Shown in pieces: positions 61,211-64,000 of a stretch of 64,000 nucleotides of DNA. This stretch comes from Pseudooceanicola nanhaiensis DSM 18065 (GTDB lineage Bacteria; Pseudomonadota; Alphaproteobacteria; Rhodobacterales; Rhodobacteraceae). The notes below the pieces were generated by a model, which saw nothing but the letters and a program-made list of their open reading frames with translations, had not been told where the DNA came from and searched no databases. Each line of letters opens with the position of its first letter. Position 1 is the first letter of the stretch. Where the stretch lies: positions 652,288-716,287 of the forward strand of contig NZ_JHZF01000011.1 of assembly GCF_000688295.1 (NCBI RefSeq), given 5' to 3'. The translations under genes and the position numbers were made by a program.

Positions 61211-63144
61211 TGTTCGACACGATCCTGATCGCGAACCGGGGCGAGATCGCCTGCCGCGTCATCCGCACGGCGCGCGCCATGGGGCTGCGCACGGTGGCGG
61301 TGTTCTCCGATGCCGACGCGGGGGCGATGCATGTGCAGATGGCCGATGACGCGGTGCATATCGGCGGCGCGGCGCCCTCCGAGAGCTACCTGCGGGGCGA
61401 TGCGATCATCGCGGCGGCCCGGGCGACCGGCGCGCAGGCGGTGCATCCGGGCTACGGCTTCCTGTCGGAGAACCCCGATTTCGTGGAGGCCGTGGAGGCC
61501 GCGGGGCTGACCTTCATCGGCCCCTCGGCCAGGGCGATCCGCGCCATGGGGCTGAAGGACGCCGCCAAGGCGCTGATGGACGAGGCGGGCGTGCCGGTCG
61601 TGCCGGGCTATCACGGCGCGGACCAGTCGGACGAGGTGCTGACCCGGGCGGCGGAGGAGATCGGCTATCCGGTCCTCATCAAGGCCGTCGCGGGGGGCGG
61701 CGGCAAGGGGATGCGGCTGGTCGAGGACCCTAAGGATTTCGCCGACGCGCTGGCGAGCGCACGGGGCGAGGCGAAGACGGCCTTCGGCAACCCCGACGTG
61801 CTGATCGAGAAATTCGTGACGAACCCGCGGCATATCGAGGTGCAGGTCTTCGGCGACGGCACCTCGGCCGTGCATCTGTTCGAGCGGGACTGCTCGCTGC
61901 AGCGCCGCCACCAGAAGGTGATCGAGGAGGCGCCCGCCCCGGGCATGACCGGAGAGATGCGCGCCGCCATGGGCGGGGCCGCGGTGAAGGCGGCGGAGGC
62001 CATCGGCTACCGCGGGGCGGGAACGATCGAGTTCATCGTGGACGGCTCGGGCCCGCTCCGGACGGACGGGTTCTGGTTCATGGAGATGAACACGCGGCTT
62101 CAGGTCGAGCATCCGGTGACCGAGGCGATCACGGGCGTGGACCTCGTCGAATGGCAGATCCGGGTGGCGGCGGGGGAACCGATCCCTCTGGCGCAGGAGG
62201 ACCTGGCGATCCACGGCCATGCCTTCGAGGCGCGGCTCTATGCGGAGGATGTCGAGAAGGGGTTCCTGCCCGCGACGGGGCGGCTCGGGGCGCTGGAGTT
62301 TCCGGAAGGCGTGCGGGCGGATACCGGGGTGCGGGCGGGGGACGTGATCTCTCCGCATTACGACCCGATGATCTCGAAGGTGATCGTGCATGGCGCGACG
62401 CGCGACATCGCCCTGCGGCAGCTCTCCCGCGCGCTGCGGGAGACGAAGGTGGCGGGGACCGTGACGAACCTCGCCTTCCTCGCCGCGCTCTCGGAGCATG
62501 AGGGCTTCCGGCGGGGCGAGGTGGACACCGGGCTGATCGGGCGCGACATCGAGGGGCTCGCCGCCGTGCCGCAGGCGACGGCGCAGGAGGTCGCGGTGGC
62601 GGCCATGGTCGCGCTCGGGCTCGACGGCGCGCCGGGGCGGTTCGACGGCTTCTCGCTCTGGGCGCCGATGGCGCGGCGGGTGGCGCTGCGGCACCGCGGG
62701 GAGGAGCAGGAGGTCCGGGTCGAGGTGCGCGGCCCCGGCGAGATCGCGCTGCGGGTCGGGGAGACCGACACCGCGGCCCGCTGGCAGGGCGGCGCATGGC
62801 GGCTCGACGGACGGGCGATGCCCGCGCATCACGCGGACGGCCAGCGGATCACGGTCTTTGGCGCCGTGGCGCAGGTCTTCGACGTGATCGACCCGCTGGA
62901 ACGCGCGGCCGAGGCCGGCTCGGGCGACGTGATCGAGGCGCCGATGCCGGGGCTCGTGAAGCTGCTGACGGCCGAGGCCGGGCAGGCGGTGACGGCGGGG
63001 CAGAGGCTTGCCGTGCTGGAAGCGATGAAGATGGAACACGGACTTGTCGCACCGCGCGACGGTATTGTCGCCGAGGTGCTGGTGACCGAGGGTGCGCAGG
63101 TGGAGGCCGGGGCGCCTCTGATCCGGCTGGAGGGCGAAGAATGA
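61210..63144 (+). CDS. mccA: Methylcrotonyl-CoA carboxylase biotin-containing subunit
   Basis: 644 residues. The biotin-carboxylase part has FDTILIANRGEIACRVIRTA at the N-terminus, IKAVAGGGGKGMRLVED (ATP-grasp) near 156 and FMEMNTRLQVEHPVTEAI near 285. A spacer domain and a biotinyl domain follow, with the biotin lysine in LEAMKMEHGL near residue 610 and ending RLEGEE. It loads CO2 on biotin for MccB. The start at 61210 follows GGAGG at 4 bases; the overlapping ATG at 61207 is too near. Its stop overlaps the next gene by ATGA. Confidence 0.95.
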   Translation: MFDTILIANRGEIACRVIRTARAMGLRTVAVFSDADAGAMHVQMADDAVHIGGAAPSESYLRGDAIIAAARATGAQAVHPGYGFLSENPDFVEAVEAAGLTFIGPSARAIRAMGLKDAAKALMDEAGVPVVPGYHGADQSDEVLTRAAEEIGYPVLIKAVAGGGGKGMRLVEDPKDFADALASARGEAKTAFGNPDVLIEKFVTNPRHIEVQVFGDGTSAVHLFERDCSLQRRHQKVIEEAPAPGMTGEMRAAMGGAAVKAAEAIGYRGAGTIEFIVDGSGPLRTDGFWFMEMNTRLQVEHPVTEAITGVDLVEWQIRVAAGEPIPLAQEDLAIHGHAFEARLYAEDVEKGFLPATGRLGALEFPEGVRADTGVRAGDVISPHYDPMISKVIVHGATRDIALRQLSRALRETKVAGTVTNLAFLAALSEHEGFRRGEVDTGLIGRDIEGLAAVPQATAQEVAVAAMVALGLDGAPGRFDGFSLWAPMARRVALRHRGEEQEVRVEVRGPGEIALRVGETDTAARWQGGAWRLDGRAMPAHHADGQRITVFGAVAQVFDVIDPLERAAEAGSGDVIEAPMPGLVKLLTAEAGQAVTAGQRLAVLEAMKMEHGLVAPRDGIVAEVLVTEGAQVEAGAPLIRLEGEE

Positions 63145-63797
63145 AGCTGCATCACATCCCCATGACGCGGAGTTTCCGCATCCTGTGGCTATTGACCGAG
63201 ATGGGCGAAGAGCCCGAGGTCGTGACCTATTCGATCACCGACGGCTCCTTGCGGACGCCGGAATACCTCGAGCGCTCGCCCGCGGGCCGGGTGCCGGCGC
63301 TGGAGGTGGACGGGCAGGTGATCCACGAGAGCGGCGCGATCACCGAATACCTGGTCGAGACGCGGCCCGAGCACGGGCTGGGGCGGTTGCCGGGCGATCC
63401 GGAGCGGGTGCCCTTCCTCGAGGCGATGCATTACGCCGAGACGATGGGGCATCTGGTCGCGAACCTGAACCTCCAGTGGATCTTCCTGCGCGACCCCTCG
63501 CACCGTTCGGACACCGTGGTGAAGATCGAGGCGCGGCGGCTGGCGGCCACGCTGGCGCCGCTCGAGAAGACCTTCGCAGAGCACGAGTGGATGCTGCCCT
63601 CGGGCTTCTCGGCGGCCGACACGATGATCGGCTGGACGCTGCTGGCCGCCCCCCGCTACGTGCGGTTCGATCCCTTCCCGAACATCCGCGCCTATGTCGA
63701 ACGGATGAAGGCGCGTGACGGGTTCAAGCGGGCGCAGGAGCTGGACGGGGCGCCGAACTTCCACCGCGAAGAGTTCTACGCCGTCGGGGAATCGTGA
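63141..63797 (+). CDS. Glutathione S-transferase family protein in the leucine operon
   Basis: 218 residues. The N-terminal domain has [47 protein letters not shown] (cis-proline and E-S glutathione contacts) and the C-terminal helical domain has [23 protein letters not shown]. It overlaps mccA (ATGA) and its stop overlaps the hydroxymethylglutaryl-CoA lyase start. A role in leucine breakdown is not known; it could detoxify methylcrotonyl- or methylglutaconyl-type electrophiles. It differs clearly from the GST-like gene at 3996. Confidence 0.87.
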   Translation: MKLHHIPMTRSFRILWLLTEMGEEPEVVTYSITDGSLRTPEYLERSPAGRVPALEVDGQVIHESGAITEYLVETRPEHGLGRLPGDPERVPFLEAMHYAETMGHLVANLNLQWIFLRDPSHRSDTVVKIEARRLAATLAPLEKTFAEHEWMLPSGFSAADTMIGWTLLAAPRYVRFDPFPNIRAYVERMKARDGFKRAQELDGAPNFHREEFYAVGES

Positions 63798-64000
63798 TGC
63801 CCGAACGGGTCGAGATCTTCGAGATGGGGCCACGCGACGGGCTCCAGAACGAAAAGCGCGCGATCCCGGTGGCCGAGAAGATCGCGCTTGTCGATTGCCT
63901 GAGCCGCGCCGGGTTCCGGCATATCGAGACGGCGTCCTTCGTGAGCCCGAAATGGGTGCCGCAGATGGCCGGAAGTGGCGAGGTCCTTGCCGGGATCCGC
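63797..64000 (+). CDS. hmgL: Hydroxymethylglutaryl-CoA lyase, N-terminal part
   Basis: The first 68 residues of the gene are in the window; it runs off the right edge. [19 protein letters not shown] carries the catalytic Arg and Asp of the lyase TIM barrel (usually [11 protein letters not shown]), followed by [21 protein letters not shown], the second family signature with the catalytic or structural residues. The lyase splits 3-hydroxy-3-methylglutaryl-CoA to acetyl-CoA and acetoacetate, the final step of leucine breakdown, and completes the ivd-mcc operon. Its start shares a base with the GST stop. Confidence 0.93.
   Translation, partial: MPERVEIFEMGPRDGLQNEKRAIPVAEKIALVDCLSRAGFRHIETASFVSPKWVPQMAGSGEVLAGIR

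Overview
This window is GC-rich chromosomal DNA from an alphaproteobacterium, most likely a member of the Rhodobacteraceae/Rhodobacterales. That placement is an inference from an HvrA-type H-NS protein, the leucine-degradation cluster, ABC uptake operons of roseobacter/Paracoccus type, and a dispersed palindromic repeat whose arms carry GGGGATATTT and AGAGGAAG cores. No insertion sequence, prophage, integrase, CRISPR array, rRNA or tRNA gene was found. Genes are tightly packed, often with ATGA start/stop overlaps.

Layout. 1-4.0 kb: end of a branched-chain amino-acid-type binding protein gene, then livHMGF permease and ATPase genes. 4.0-5.7 kb: glutathione-transferase-like and ketopantoate-reductase-like genes on the minus strand. 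5.8-8.2 kb: a fused anthranilate synthase TrpE(G) preceded by a short leader peptide with three Trp codons (likely attenuation) and followed by a clear terminator. 8.5 kb: H-NS-like protein. 8.8-13.8 kb: a minus-strand operon with an AroE-like dehydrogenase, an NMT1/SsuA-type ABC importer and an FAD oxidoreductase, divergent from an isochorismate-synthase-type gene. 15-16.3 kb: two hotdog thioesterases plus a rhodanese. 16.7-25.4 kb: gatB, an unrecognised 442-residue protein, a PfpI-type protein, an SDR, pepN, a small membrane protein, and an ArsR/SRPBCC pair with an unusual promoter.

25.6-34.4 kb: malate synthase G, a PuuD-type amidohydrolase, an SDR followed by a gene remnant, a methyltransferase-family membrane protein, pntAB transhydrogenase and a glutaredoxin-MauE fusion. 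34.5-45.9 kb: a Dpp/Opp-type ABC importer (binding protein and two permeases on minus, fused double ATPase on plus) running into an ArgE-type deacetylase and three tandem paralogous M20D amidohydrolases. This looks like a uptake-and-hydrolysis unit for N-acylated amino acids or peptides. 46-54.8 kb: moaA, a lipoprotein, an AlkD-type protein, a degraded pyridoxamine-oxidase gene, glmS-glmU, gph, a DegT-type aminotransferase, creA and a pyridoxamine-oxidase-family protein. 54.9-64 kb: the leucine/isovalerate degradation operon ivd, (LprI-like), acyl-CoA synthetase, mccB, nitronate monooxygenase, macro-domain protein, mccA, glutathione transferase and the start of hydroxymethylglutaryl-CoA lyase, nearly all translationally overlapped.

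The most interesting signals are the Trp-rich leader before trpE(G), the ArsR promoter whose -10 box lies in a duplicated operator next to the start codon, the mosaic palindromic repeat family, two gene remnants left between intact genes, the AroE-like/ABC/FAD operon facing an isochorismate synthase, and the LprI-like and macro-domain genes embedded in the leucine operon.
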